Assembly (NCBI GenBank): GCA_947491605.1
Contig: CANLJW010000007.1
Span: 1-44,271, forward strand
Direction of reading: 5' to 3'
DNA from: UBA7398 sp947491605
GTDB taxonomy: Bacteria > Actinomycetota > Actinomycetes > Nanopelagicales > Nanopelagicaceae
DNA length: 44,271 nucleotides
Shown piece by piece: positions 32,219 to 40,546 of this stretch. Each line of letters starts with the position of its first letter. The first letter of the stretch is position 1. The notes under the pieces are model-generated. The model was not told where the DNA came from. It did not search any database and worked only from the letters and a program-made list of their open reading frames with translations. The translations under genes and the position numbers were made by a program.

Positions 32219-33745
32219 GTGAGTAAAAAGCCAGAGAGCAAAGCAAGTAAGAAGACAGCCAAGGTTGTCGGTCCAAAGCCAGGCGAATACGCCGGCAAGA
32301 TCGTTGACATTGATGTCTCCTCTGAAATGTCAGAATCATTTCTGGAATATGCATACTCAGTTATTTATTCAAGAGCACTTCCAGATGCGCGCGATGGTTT
32401 AAAACCAGTACATCGAAGAATTCTGCACCAGATGGCAGATATGGGTCTTCGTCCCGAACGCGGCCATGTAAAGAGCGCGCGAGTTGTTGGTGAAGTGATG
32501 GGTAAATTGCATCCACATGGCGATGGCGCTATCTATGATGCGTTAGTTCGTATGTCACAAAGCTTTTCAATGCGATTGCCACTTATTGATGGCCACGGAA
32601 ACTTCGGATCGCTAGATGCTGGCCCGGCCGCGATGCGTTACACCGAAGCGCGATTGGCAAGCGCTGCCATGTTGATGGTCGAAGAAGCTGATGAGAACAC
32701 CGTAGATTTCGCTTCGAATTACGATGGCCAATTATTGGAACCTCAAGTTCTACCCGCGGCTTTTCCTAACCTATTAGTAAACGGCACAACTGGTATCGCG
32801 GTCGGTATGGCTACAAATATGGCGCCGCATAACTTGGGTGAAGTAATTGCAGCGACAAAACATTTGATTGAAACGCCAAATGCAACGCTAAAACAATTAA
32901 TGAAATTTATTCCTGGTCCTGACTTCCCTACCGGTGGCGAGCTGGTCGGTAAAGAAGGAGTGCTCGAGGCATACCAAACCGGTAAAGGCGCGTTCAAAGT
33001 TCGAGCCAAAGTTGAAATTAGTAAAGTGACATCGAGAAAAGTTGGCATAACAATTACCGAGCTCCCATTCAACATTGGTCCGGAAAAAGTTGTTGAGAAG
33101 ATTTCAGATTTAGTTAAAGCTAAGAAAATTCAAGGAATCTCAGATATTATCGATTTAACCGACGGCCAACAAGGCACCAAGGTTGTAATTGAACTTAAGA
33201 ATGGGTTTGAACCAGAGGAAGTACTGGCAAATCTTTACCGGCTAACCCCGCTTGAAGATGCTTTCTCCATTAATGCAGTTGCGCTAGTTGGTGGTAAGCC
33301 ACGAACTCTTGGCTTAAAAGAATTCCTTCAAGTCTTTATCAACCATCGAATTGAGGTGGTCACCCGTAGATCTAATTTCCGTAAAGATAAAGCCACTGCG
33401 AGATTGAATTTAGTAGATGGCCTTCTCAAAGCAATTATCGATATCGACAAAGTCATTAAGATCATCCGAGGTAGCGACGATGCTAATGCCGCAAAAGCTG
33501 CGCTTATTAAAGGTTTTAAGTTAAGCGATGAGCAAGCTATTTATATTTTAGATATGCCACTCCGACGCCTAACCAAAATGTCTAAGTTGGAATTAGAATC
33601 CGAACAGAAAGAACTTAAAGCAACTATCGCAGCTCTTACTGCGCTATTAAAGAGCGATGATGCGCTCCGAAAGCAAGTATCAGATGAACTGACTGAGGTA
33701 TCGAAGAAGTACGCGACGGAGCGTCGTACAAAACTAATTGATTAA
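32219..33745 (+). CDS. parC: topoisomerase IV subunit A lacking the C-terminal beta-pinwheel domain
   Basis: A 508-residue type IIA topoisomerase A subunit. The breakage-reunion core is intact: LPDARDGLKPVHRRIL, HPHGDGAIYDALVRM, and catalytic Tyr141 in AAMRYTEARL, followed by tower and coiled-coil gate regions (RKDKATARLNLVDGLLKAI). It ends at KKYATERRTKLID, the point where homologues of about 800 residues enter the C-terminal DNA-wrapping domain. The downstream DNA is parE on the other strand (4-nt overlap), so no detached domain follows. GTG 32219 fits the short Lys-rich start. Probably decatenates with ParE; topology preference may differ. Confidence 0.9.
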   Translation: MSKKPESKASKKTAKVVGPKPGEYAGKIVDIDVSSEMSESFLEYAYSVIYSRALPDARDGLKPVHRRILHQMADMGLRPERGHVKSARVVGEVMGKLHPHGDGAIYDALVRMSQSFSMRLPLIDGHGNFGSLDAGPAAMRYTEARLASAAMLMVEEADENTVDFASNYDGQLLEPQVLPAAFPNLLVNGTTGIAVGMATNMAPHNLGEVIAATKHLIETPNATLKQLMKFIPGPDFPTGGELVGKEGVLEAYQTGKGAFKVRAKVEISKVTSRKVGITITELPFNIGPEKVVEKISDLVKAKKIQGISDIIDLTDGQQGTKVVIELKNGFEPEEVLANLYRLTPLEDAFSINAVALVGGKPRTLGLKEFLQVFINHRIEVVTRRSNFRKDKATARLNLVDGLLKAIIDIDKVIKIIRGSDDANAAKAALIKGFKLSDEQAIYILDMPLRRLTKMSKLELESEQKELKATIAALTALLKSDDALRKQVSDELTEVSKKYATERRTKLID

Positions 33746-35835
33746 GCGTCGATCCGATCGCGATCGATATCTGCTGTTGAAATAAAGTCTTTACGAGGCG
33801 CTACTTCATTACCCATCAAGAGTTCGAACATTTTCTCCGCAGCTGCTGCATCTTTTACGGTAATTCTACGAAGGGTGCGATGGTTTGGATCCATGGTGGT
33901 TTCACGGAGTTGATCCGAATCCATTTCACCAAGACCTTTATAGCGTTGGATTGGTTCTTTCCAACGTTTTCCTTGTTTGGCTAAGTCTGCAAGTAATTTT
34001 TTCATCTCATCATCAGAGTAAGTGTAAAAAACTTCACCCTTCTTGCCGCCGCCACCTAAAATATCAATGCGATGTAACGGTGGAATCGCCGCAAAAACTC
34101 GACCATCATCGATTAGGGGTTTCATATAACGATATAAAAGGGTCAATAGCAAACAGCGGATATGTGCGCCATCAACATCTGCATCTGACATGAGAATTAC
34201 CCGACCGTATCGAGCATCATCGATCATGAATGATTTTCCGGAGCCAGCTCCGATAACTTGAATGATTGAGGCGCATTCAGTGTTATCAAGCATCTGAGAG
34301 AGCGAAGCTTTTTGAACATTAAGAATTTTCCCGCGGATTGGCAAAATTGCTTGGTACTCCGAATTACGCGCCGCTTTAGTAGTGCCTAGCGCAGATTCAC
34401 CTTCAACTATAAATAATTCAGTTCTAGAAACATCTTCGGATCGGCAATCTGAAAGTTTGGCGGGTAAGGAGGAACTCTCCAACGCATTTTTACGGCGTTG
34501 CAATTCTTTATGGGCTCTAGAAGAGATACGGGTTCGAGATGCCGCCGCGACCTTTTCTAGAATTAATCGACCGTTAGCTTTATCGATGCGCTTTGTCGTG
34601 TTGAAGAACTTCTTTAACTCATCACCAACGACGGTAGTTACGATCTTCGTTACTGCTGGAGTACCTAGAACTTCTTTGGTCTGGCCTTCGAATTGTGGTT
34701 CTTGCATTCGGACCGTGACAACTGCGGTTAAGCCTTCAAGAATGTCATCCTTAATTACATCTAACTCGTTCTTTTTCAACGTTCCAGTTGATCGCAAAAT
34801 ATCGTTAAAGGTTTTTGTGAGCGCGCGTTCAAAACCTTGAACGTGGGTTCCGCCTTTAGGGGTGCTAATAATGTTTACAAACGAGCGCATCGTGGTCTCA
34901 TAGCCATTGCCCCATTTAATTGCGACATCTACATCCATATCACGCTCAACATCGGTAGGTTCTAAATGGCCTTGGTCATCAAGCACCGGCACTGTTTCTT
35001 GATAATGACCGCGGCCTTGTAGTCGAATTACATCGCCTACTGGATCATCTGGCTGTAAAAAGTGGCAATATTCCGAAATGCCGCCTTTGTGATAAAAAGT
35101 CTCACTTGTCTTATCTTTGCTCCGATTGTCATTAACAATGAGCGTGATGCCAGGAACTAAATAAGAAGTTTGGCGGGCCCGTGCGTAAATTTCTTCGATT
35201 TCATGTTCGGCATCTTTTAAGAATATTTGGCGATCTGACCACCATTTAACCCGAGTACCAGTAATTTTTGAAGAAACTTTTCCGATAATCCGTAGCCCAG
35301 ATTTTGCTTCGAATGGCGCGTTTGGACCGTCACCCTCAAAAATTCCAGCAACACCACGTTTAAATGACATCCAATAAATTTTAGAATCGCGATCAACTTC
35401 AACATCAAGTCGAGATGCAAGTGCATTTACAACAGATGCACCAACGCCATGCAGACCACCAGTTGCGTTATAAGAACCGCCACCAAATTTTCCACCAGCA
35501 TGTAATTTTGTCATTACAACCTCAACACCAGTTAGTCCGGTCTTTGGTTCTTTATCTACTGGAATTCCGCGACCATCATCATGAACTTCGATTGATTTAT
35601 CTTTTTCTAAATTAATTTCAATCTTTTTACAATATCCGGCTAGCGATTCATCGACCGCGTTATCAATGATTTCCCATAAGCAATGCATAAGCCCGCGACC
35701 ATCGGTAGAGCCGATATACATTCCGGGACGTTTACGAACTGCATCTAACCCTTCGAGTACGGAAAGATCTTTTGCGGTATACCCATTTTCCGATGCAGAT
35801 ACCTCAGAAATACTTGAATTAGATTCGGTAGCCAC
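33742..35835 (-). CDS. parE: topoisomerase IV subunit B
   Basis: A 697-residue GHKL ATPase subunit: YTAKDLSVLEGLDAVRKRP, IIDNAVDESLAGYC, DDGRGIPVD, GGLHGVGASVVNALA, the TOPRIM EGESALGTTKAAR and DADVDGAHIRCLLL, and a C-terminal PIQRYKGLGEMD. It powers strand passage with ParC. It faces parC tail to tail with a 4-nt overlap instead of forming an operon with it. The GTG start lacks a Shine-Dalgarno; TACTCT ends 8 nt upstream. GyrB is the alternative name; pairing with parC favours ParE. Confidence 0.9.
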   Translation of the reverse strand: MATESNSSISEVSASENGYTAKDLSVLEGLDAVRKRPGMYIGSTDGRGLMHCLWEIIDNAVDESLAGYCKKIEINLEKDKSIEVHDDGRGIPVDKEPKTGLTGVEVVMTKLHAGGKFGGGSYNATGGLHGVGASVVNALASRLDVEVDRDSKIYWMSFKRGVAGIFEGDGPNAPFEAKSGLRIIGKVSSKITGTRVKWWSDRQIFLKDAEHEIEEIYARARQTSYLVPGITLIVNDNRSKDKTSETFYHKGGISEYCHFLQPDDPVGDVIRLQGRGHYQETVPVLDDQGHLEPTDVERDMDVDVAIKWGNGYETTMRSFVNIISTPKGGTHVQGFERALTKTFNDILRSTGTLKKNELDVIKDDILEGLTAVVTVRMQEPQFEGQTKEVLGTPAVTKIVTTVVGDELKKFFNTTKRIDKANGRLILEKVAAASRTRISSRAHKELQRRKNALESSSLPAKLSDCRSEDVSRTELFIVEGESALGTTKAARNSEYQAILPIRGKILNVQKASLSQMLDNTECASIIQVIGAGSGKSFMIDDARYGRVILMSDADVDGAHIRCLLLTLLYRYMKPLIDDGRVFAAIPPLHRIDILGGGGKKGEVFYTYSDDEMKKLLADLAKQGKRWKEPIQRYKGLGEMDSDQLRETTMDPNHRTLRRITVKDAAAAEKMFELLMGNEVAPRKDFISTADIDRDRIDA

Positions 35836-36039
35836 GGAGGTGAAGAGTATCTGCGCATTGAAAATTGCGATGTCATACGCGCCGAGTAGGCTGTGGAAAT
35901 GTCGGTAATTCCATGAATTTTGACACGCCCGAGCGTAAAAAAGTATTTCGGCGAGCGGGGAATAAGGTAATAGTGGTTTGATGTTCCACTAGCAGTAACG
36001 AAATAAGTACTTCACCTAGGCCAGAACAAGGAGAGCGTA
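35836..36039. other. divergent intergenic region between parE and the DUF7455 gene
   Basis: A 204-bp gap without a convincing gene. On the minus strand TACTCT (35849 to 35844) is the likely parE -10. On the plus strand TTGACA (35920-35925) is followed 18 nt later by TATTTC (35944-35949), a candidate promoter for the DUF7455 gene with a leader of about 85 nt. AGTGG...CCACT near 35965-35985 can form a small hairpin. Confidence 0.4.
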
Positions 36040-36258
36040 ATGACCGAACAAATGATTCTTGAAACAACTCCCCTTAATGCTGTTGATCGTTGCGATCGAT
36101 GCGGCGCACAAGCATATGTACGTGCCGTTTTAATCTCGGGCGGCGAATTACTATTTTGTGGCCATCACGGAAAAGAGTATGCCGAAGGCTTGAAGTCGGT
36201 TTCAGTAAAGATTCACGATGAAACCGCTCGTCTTACCGAAGGGTCAACGGTTCGATAA
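36040..36258 (+). CDS. DUF7455-type small zinc-ribbon-like protein
   Basis: A 72-residue protein with VDRCDRCGAQAYVRAVLISGG and LLFCGHHGKEY, i.e. a CxxC plus CxxH pattern suitable for one zinc. Homologues are small actinobacterial proteins of unknown role found close to the principal sigma factor gene, as here. ATG 36040 has a good Shine-Dalgarno (AAGGAG, 6-7 nt upstream). Its last 26 nt overlap the convergent oxidoreductase gene. Confidence 0.85.
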   Translation: MTEQMILETTPLNAVDRCDRCGAQAYVRAVLISGGELLFCGHHGKEYAEGLKSVSVKIHDETARLTEGSTVR

Positions 36259-37564
36259 TTCGGTTTATCAGGCTTGGCTTTTTCGTAAATCTCTCTTCTG
36301 TATCAGATAAATCGGTTAGATTAATTAACGCATTAATAGCTAAGTAACGAATTGGTTCAAATTCCCAATTTCTAGAACGTCGATTCACAAAGTGCAAATC
36401 TCTAACTTCTGATTGATTATCCAATACTTCTGCTGCCATCGCTTTGCCTGCTAAATATGTCATAGTCATTCCATCTCCAGCATAGCCACCAAGTTCCCCA
36501 TACCCACGATGGTTATCCCAGCGAACATACGGCTCCCAATCACGAGTAATTGCAATAGCGCCGCCCCATGAATGCGTGAACTTAATATCCTTAAGTTGTG
36601 GAAACCAACGTTTAGCTAGATTTCTTAACGCTTCATGGGTTTTACTGGAATTTTCGATAGCAGAACTACGTTTAGATTTAAATGGATATCGGGCGCCTCG
36701 ACCTCCGATTGCTAATCGATTATCAGCAGTTCGTTGGGCATAATTAATTAGATGTGAACCCTCAGCGAAAGTGGCACGTTCAATGTTTCCAACTTCGCGC
36801 CAAAACTGCGTTGAAAGTGGTTCGGTAGCAACCATTAACGAATAAAGTGGAATTTGTTCTCGTGGGGCGTCTCGAAATACTTCGACACCGTTAATTATCC
36901 GAGGCGCTGTTACTAAGTTGCTGCCCACTAATAATTGGCCAGAATCTGCAATCATGGCAGCTGAATTTTCATAAATAGCCACGCCCTTTTTGGTGAGATG
37001 GCGCGCTAATGCGAGCAAGAGTTCCATCGGATTCACAACCGCAGAAGCAGGCGTGTGTAATGCACCGATCGAATCTGCAATTAAAATCTTTTCGGCTAAT
37101 TCAGATTTGGATAGCCATCGATGGTCTGCATCTTCGCCAGCTTTTAATCGAGTGGCTTGGCCAGGATTTCTTGCAAATATTATGGATCCGCCGCTTGCAA
37201 AATTTGCTTCGGTTGCAAATTCGTTAGCAAAGTTGCCAATTTCATTTATTGAAGCTTTGAGCGCTGCAAAAATCGCAGCAGCAGCGCTATTTCCAATTCG
37301 CCTGGTTAACGTAGCGCTTGACACTGGATAGTCCGAAGAAACCCAACCACCATTCCTACCGCTAGCTCCGAACCCGAGATGACGAGCCTCGAAAATTGCA
37401 ATCTTTAAAGTTGGGTCGCCAGCAATTAAATGGAAAGCGCTCCACAATCCAGAAAATCCACCACCAATAATTGCAATATCTAAATCTAGATTTTGATTTA
37501 ACGTCGGATAATTACTGGGATTTACAGAATCCGCCCAAAGCGACAGATTTCGTTCGAGCGACAT
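36233..37564 (-). CDS. FAD-dependent oxidoreductase, DadA/PuuB-like
   Basis: A 443-residue DAO-fold flavoenzyme. The FAD motif IAIIGGGFSGLWSAFHL is near residue 30, followed by GFGASGRNGGWV; the C-terminus has YGELGGYAGDGMTMTYLAGK. It resembles gamma-glutamylputrescine oxidase and other amine/amino acid oxidases. It lies directly upstream-to-downstream with the CDGSH gene and sigA on the minus strand (2-nt gap to CDGSH). The true substrate is not evident; polyamine or amino-acid oxidation is a guess from the family. Confidence 0.82.
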   Translation of the reverse strand: MSLERNLSLWADSVNPSNYPTLNQNLDLDIAIIGGGFSGLWSAFHLIAGDPTLKIAIFEARHLGFGASGRNGGWVSSDYPVSSATLTRRIGNSAAAAIFAALKASINEIGNFANEFATEANFASGGSIIFARNPGQATRLKAGEDADHRWLSKSELAEKILIADSIGALHTPASAVVNPMELLLALARHLTKKGVAIYENSAAMIADSGQLLVGSNLVTAPRIINGVEVFRDAPREQIPLYSLMVATEPLSTQFWREVGNIERATFAEGSHLINYAQRTADNRLAIGGRGARYPFKSKRSSAIENSSKTHEALRNLAKRWFPQLKDIKFTHSWGGAIAITRDWEPYVRWDNHRGYGELGGYAGDGMTMTYLAGKAMAAEVLDNQSEVRDLHFVNRRSRNWEFEPIRYLAINALINLTDLSDTEERFTKKPSLINRIIEPLTLR

Positions 37565-37566
37565 TT

Positions 37567-37764
37567 TTAAAGCGCTGGCGCTTCAAACCCGGTTGCTTTA
37601 TGGGCACCATCACACCACGGTTTATTATTTGAATTACCGCAACGGCATAGTGAGAAATCTGTTTTAGATTCGATTACGTTGCCATCCGCATCAACAATAT
37701 CCACAGTTCCAGTGATCCGAATCGAACCATTTTCTTTAATTCGCATAGTTACTTTTTCCGACAT
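37567..37764 (-). CDS. CDGSH iron-sulfur domain protein
   Basis: A 65-residue protein whose C-terminal half is a single CDGSH motif, CRCGNSNNKPWCDGAH, giving the three-Cys one-His ligands of a [2Fe-2S] cluster. The N-terminal half is a short beta-rich MTMRIKENGSIRITG-like segment. Such proteins are thought to act in electron transfer or redox sensing. It sits 8 nt after sigA and 2 nt before the flavoenzyme, so electron transfer with that enzyme is an attractive but unproven idea. Confidence 0.9.
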   Translation of the reverse strand: MSEKVTMRIKENGSIRITGTVDIVDADGNVIESKTDFSLCRCGNSNNKPWCDGAHKATGFEAPAL

Positions 37765-37772
37765 TTCAGCTC

Positions 37773-39299
37773 CTAATCTAGATAGTCTCTTAATACTTGT
37801 GATCGAGATGGGTGACGTAATTTCGACATAGTTTTCGATTCAATCTGGCGGATTCGTTCCCGAGTTACGCCGTAAACCTTCCCGATTTCATCAAGTGTCT
37901 TTGGTTGGCCGTCAGTTAAACCAAATCGCATCGCAACGACGCCAGCTTCGCGCTCCGATAACGTATCAAGAACCGAGTGCAATTGTTCTTGTAGTAGGGT
38001 GAACGAAACCGCATCGGCCGGAACGATTGCTTCTGAGTCTTCAATTAAATCGCCGAACTCAGAATCGCCCTCTTCGCCAAGTGGTGTGTGTAATGAAATC
38101 GGTTCGCGACCATATTTTTGAACTTCGACAACTTTTTCCGGCGTCATATCGAGCTCTTTAGCGAGCTCTTCTGGGGTCGGTTCGCGACCTAAATCTTGCA
38201 ACATCTGACGCTGTACCCGAGCAAGTTTGTTAATAACTTCAACCATATGAACTGGAATACGAATTGTTCGCGCTTGGTCGGCCATCGCACGCGTAATTGC
38301 TTGGCGAATCCACCAAGTTGCATAAGTCGAGAACTTATAACCTTTGGTGTAATCGAATTTTTCAACTGCGCGAATTAGACCCAAGTTTCCTTCTTGAATG
38401 AGATCCAAAAAGAGCATGCCGCGTCCGGTGTATCGCTTTGCTAGCGAAACCACAAGACGTAAGTTTGCTTCGAGCAAGTGGTTTTTCTTGCGTCGGCCAA
38501 TAGCGGCTAGCTCTTCTAGCTCTTTCTTTAATCGCTTATCAATTTTCTCAGTGCGTGATGCGAGTTTGATTTCACCTTTACCAGATTTCAAGGCGGCTTC
38601 CGCAAATAGTCCAGCTTCGATTGCCATCGCCAGCTCTACTTCTAGCTCAGCATTTAGCAGCGCAACTCTACCAATTTGTTTCAAATAATCTTTTACTGGG
38701 TCAGCAGTTGCACCTGCAGTTAAAACTGTCTGCGGTGGTGCATCATCTTCTTCACTATCTTTAAGTGTGAAGGCGTTTACTTCATTGGTGGATTCTTCAG
38801 TTAAGTTAACAACTCGAACTTCTGCTTTATCTGGATCAACTGGTTCTTCTGGAGTTTCCGCAACCAAAGCATCTAAATCTTCAAGTTCTACTTCTTCTAA
38901 CTCGACATCTTCGCCATCAATTTTTTCAACAACTTTTTTTCCGCCCTTAGAAATCGGACCACTTGGCACGCCAGACTTTGCAGCCTTCCGTGCTTCTAAC
39001 TCGGCCTTAGTTGGAAAGCGATGCGGTCCTTTTTTCTTTGCAGCAGCAGCGGTTGCTTCAGCTGCGCTTTTTAATTTCAGCGCTTCTAATTCAGCTTTAG
39101 TTGGAAATAATCTTGGCCCAGCCATTTTCTTAACCGGTTTCTTAGCAACTTTCTTAGCAACTTTCTTAGCAACTTTCTTAGCAACTTTCTTAGCAACTTT
39201 CTTAGCAACTTTCTTTACGATCTTTTTTGCAGATGGCTTCGCAACTTTCTTCGCAACTTTCTTCTTGCTTGCGTTTTTGCGCGCACGAGTTACAGCCAC
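37773..39299 (-). CDS. sigA: principal RNA polymerase sigma factor SigA (RpoD)
   Basis: A 508-residue group 1 sigma factor. Regions 1.2-2 appear as DPVKDYLKQIGRVALL and YKFSTYATWWIRQAITRA, region 3 follows, and region 4 ends TLDEIGKVYGVTRERIRQIESK. The variable N-terminus is unusual: KKVA repeats at residues 29-54 and a 30-residue duplication with FPTKAELEA at 65-73 and 95-103. GTG 39299 has AAAGGA upstream. An exact TATAAT lies about 78 nt upstream, giving sigA its own promoter after metX. Confidence 0.95.
   Translation of the reverse strand: MAVTRARKNASKKKVAKKVAKPSAKKIVKKVAKKVAKKVAKKVAKKVAKKVAKKPVKKMAGPRLFPTKAELEALKLKSAAEATAAAAKKKGPHRFPTKAELEARKAAKSGVPSGPISKGGKKVVEKIDGEDVELEEVELEDLDALVAETPEEPVDPDKAEVRVVNLTEESTNEVNAFTLKDSEEDDAPPQTVLTAGATADPVKDYLKQIGRVALLNAELEVELAMAIEAGLFAEAALKSGKGEIKLASRTEKIDKRLKKELEELAAIGRRKKNHLLEANLRLVVSLAKRYTGRGMLFLDLIQEGNLGLIRAVEKFDYTKGYKFSTYATWWIRQAITRAMADQARTIRIPVHMVEVINKLARVQRQMLQDLGREPTPEELAKELDMTPEKVVEVQKYGREPISLHTPLGEEGDSEFGDLIEDSEAIVPADAVSFTLLQEQLHSVLDTLSEREAGVVAMRFGLTDGQPKTLDEIGKVYGVTRERIRQIESKTMSKLRHPSRSQVLRDYLD
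39145..39216. repeat. 12-bp tandem repeat inside sigA
   Basis: GCAACTTTCTTA on the plus strand is repeated from 39145 in six 12-bp units (five perfect, the last ending in T). In the sigA frame each unit encodes the four residues KKVA. Length change by slippage would keep the frame. Confidence 0.9.
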
Positions 39300-39376
39300 T
39301 GATCGTCCTTTGTTTTGTCTGGCAACTTCACCAGGTAGTAATTCTCTTGGTTTTTCGGTCTTGCTCTCTTGGCTAT

Positions 39377-39382
39377 ATTATA
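39377..39382 (-). promoter_or_regulatory. consensus -10 box upstream of sigA
   Basis: The minus strand reads TATAAT at 39382 to 39377 in the 129-nt gap between metX and sigA, about 78 nt before the GTG. No matching -35 at 16-18 nt was found. Confidence 0.45.
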
Positions 39383-39428
39383 ATTTGTCCACAGGTTAAT
39401 TTCTTACCAAATTGCGCAAAACGCGGGT

Positions 39429-40544
39429 CTATCTGCCCACTAAATCTAGTTTTAGCCCCAATTCGATGGTTTCTCGGATGATTTCACCGACAGATTCCAC
39501 CTCAATCAGGAATCCATCATGACCAAAAGGTGAATTAATGGTCTTAACCGGTTTTGCAGTCGGCGTTAGTTCCACGATCTCAGCCTGCAACCGCGGTGGG
39601 AAGAGACGGTCAGTATCGATTGAGACCACAACAACTGGGACTTTTACAGTGGCTAACGCTGCCGCTACCCCACCACGATCCCGCCCCACATCATGTGAAT
39701 TCATGGCATCGGTAAGTGAAATATAAGTATTTGCATCGAAACGGTTCTGTAATTTATCAGCTTGATGATCAAGATAAGACTCAACCGCATATCTACCAGT
39801 TTCATCGCCTTGCAATTCTCGTCCGAATCGCACATCCATTTCAGCTTCGGTTCGATATGTAAGGTGGGCAATCTTTCGCGCAATTCCCATTCCCGCAACG
39901 GGCCCAGAATCCTGATCGTAATAATCGCCACCATAAAAATTTAGATCAGCTTTGATTGCGGTTATTTGAATCGAGGCAGTTCCAATTTGATCGCCAGTTG
40001 CGACCGCAGAAGATCCGATGGTACAGATTGCGCCAATTCGCTCCGGATATTGAATTGCCCACTCCAAAGATCGCATTCCGCCTAGTGAAGGACCGACTGC
40101 AATTACATATCCTGGAATATTTAATTTATTTGTGAATATAACTTCCGCTTTAACCATGTCGCGTATTGTTAAAACTGGGAACCTAGATCCCCAACGTTTT
40201 CCATCCGGGGCAATTGAAGATGGTCCAGTACTTCCTTGGCAGCCACCAATTACATTTGGACAAATTACAAAATATTTATCAGTATCGAACGGTGAACCAG
40301 GGCCGACCATTGACGGCCACCAACCAGGAACATCTGACCATCCAGTTAAGGCATGATTTATTAAGATTGCATTAGATTTTGACTCGTTTAAAGTTCCCCA
40401 ACTTTGATATGCGATAGTTACGTTAGGAAGAATTTCGCCTGATTCGAGTTCTAAGTCACCGACATTTAGAAAACGGCGATCACCGGGATCATGGTCTTCC
40501 AACCACGCCCCGGTAACTCGACGATTAAAATCAGATGTTGCCAT
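39429..40544 (-). CDS. metX: homoserine O-acetyltransferase
   Basis: A 371-residue alpha/beta hydrolase-fold acyltransferase: NHALTGWSDVPGWW, VIGGCQGSTGPSS, nucleophile Ser in VGPSLGGMRSLEW, acid Asp in SIDTDRLFPP and catalytic His in FGHDGFL. It activates homoserine for methionine synthesis. The elbow is GPSLGG where GGSMGG is commoner. ATG 40544 comes 2 nt after metY. Acetyl versus succinyl donor is inferred from family. Confidence 0.93.
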   Translation of the reverse strand: MATSDFNRRVTGAWLEDHDPGDRRFLNVGDLELESGEILPNVTIAYQSWGTLNESKSNAILINHALTGWSDVPGWWPSMVGPGSPFDTDKYFVICPNVIGGCQGSTGPSSIAPDGKRWGSRFPVLTIRDMVKAEVIFTNKLNIPGYVIAVGPSLGGMRSLEWAIQYPERIGAICTIGSSAVATGDQIGTASIQITAIKADLNFYGGDYYDQDSGPVAGMGIARKIAHLTYRTEAEMDVRFGRELQGDETGRYAVESYLDHQADKLQNRFDANTYISLTDAMNSHDVGRDRGGVAAALATVKVPVVVVSIDTDRLFPPRLQAEIVELTPTAKPVKTINSPFGHDGFLIEVESVGEIIRETIELGLKLDLVGR

Positions 40545-40546
40545 CT

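Noticed and set aside
33700..33760. ParC truncated by frameshift or pseudogene
   Set aside because: The core reads cleanly to its stop and no pinwheel-coding sequence follows in any plus-strand frame; parE fills the DNA beyond.
39145..39216. Regular short repeats considered as a CRISPR array
   Set aside because: The 12-bp units are contiguous without spacers and encode KKVA in the sigA frame.
38767..39399. A 210-codon open frame on the plus strand, rich in Ser/Phe/Leu/Ala
   Set aside because: It is the antisense of the low-complexity sigA N-terminus; the sigA protein on the minus strand is unambiguous.
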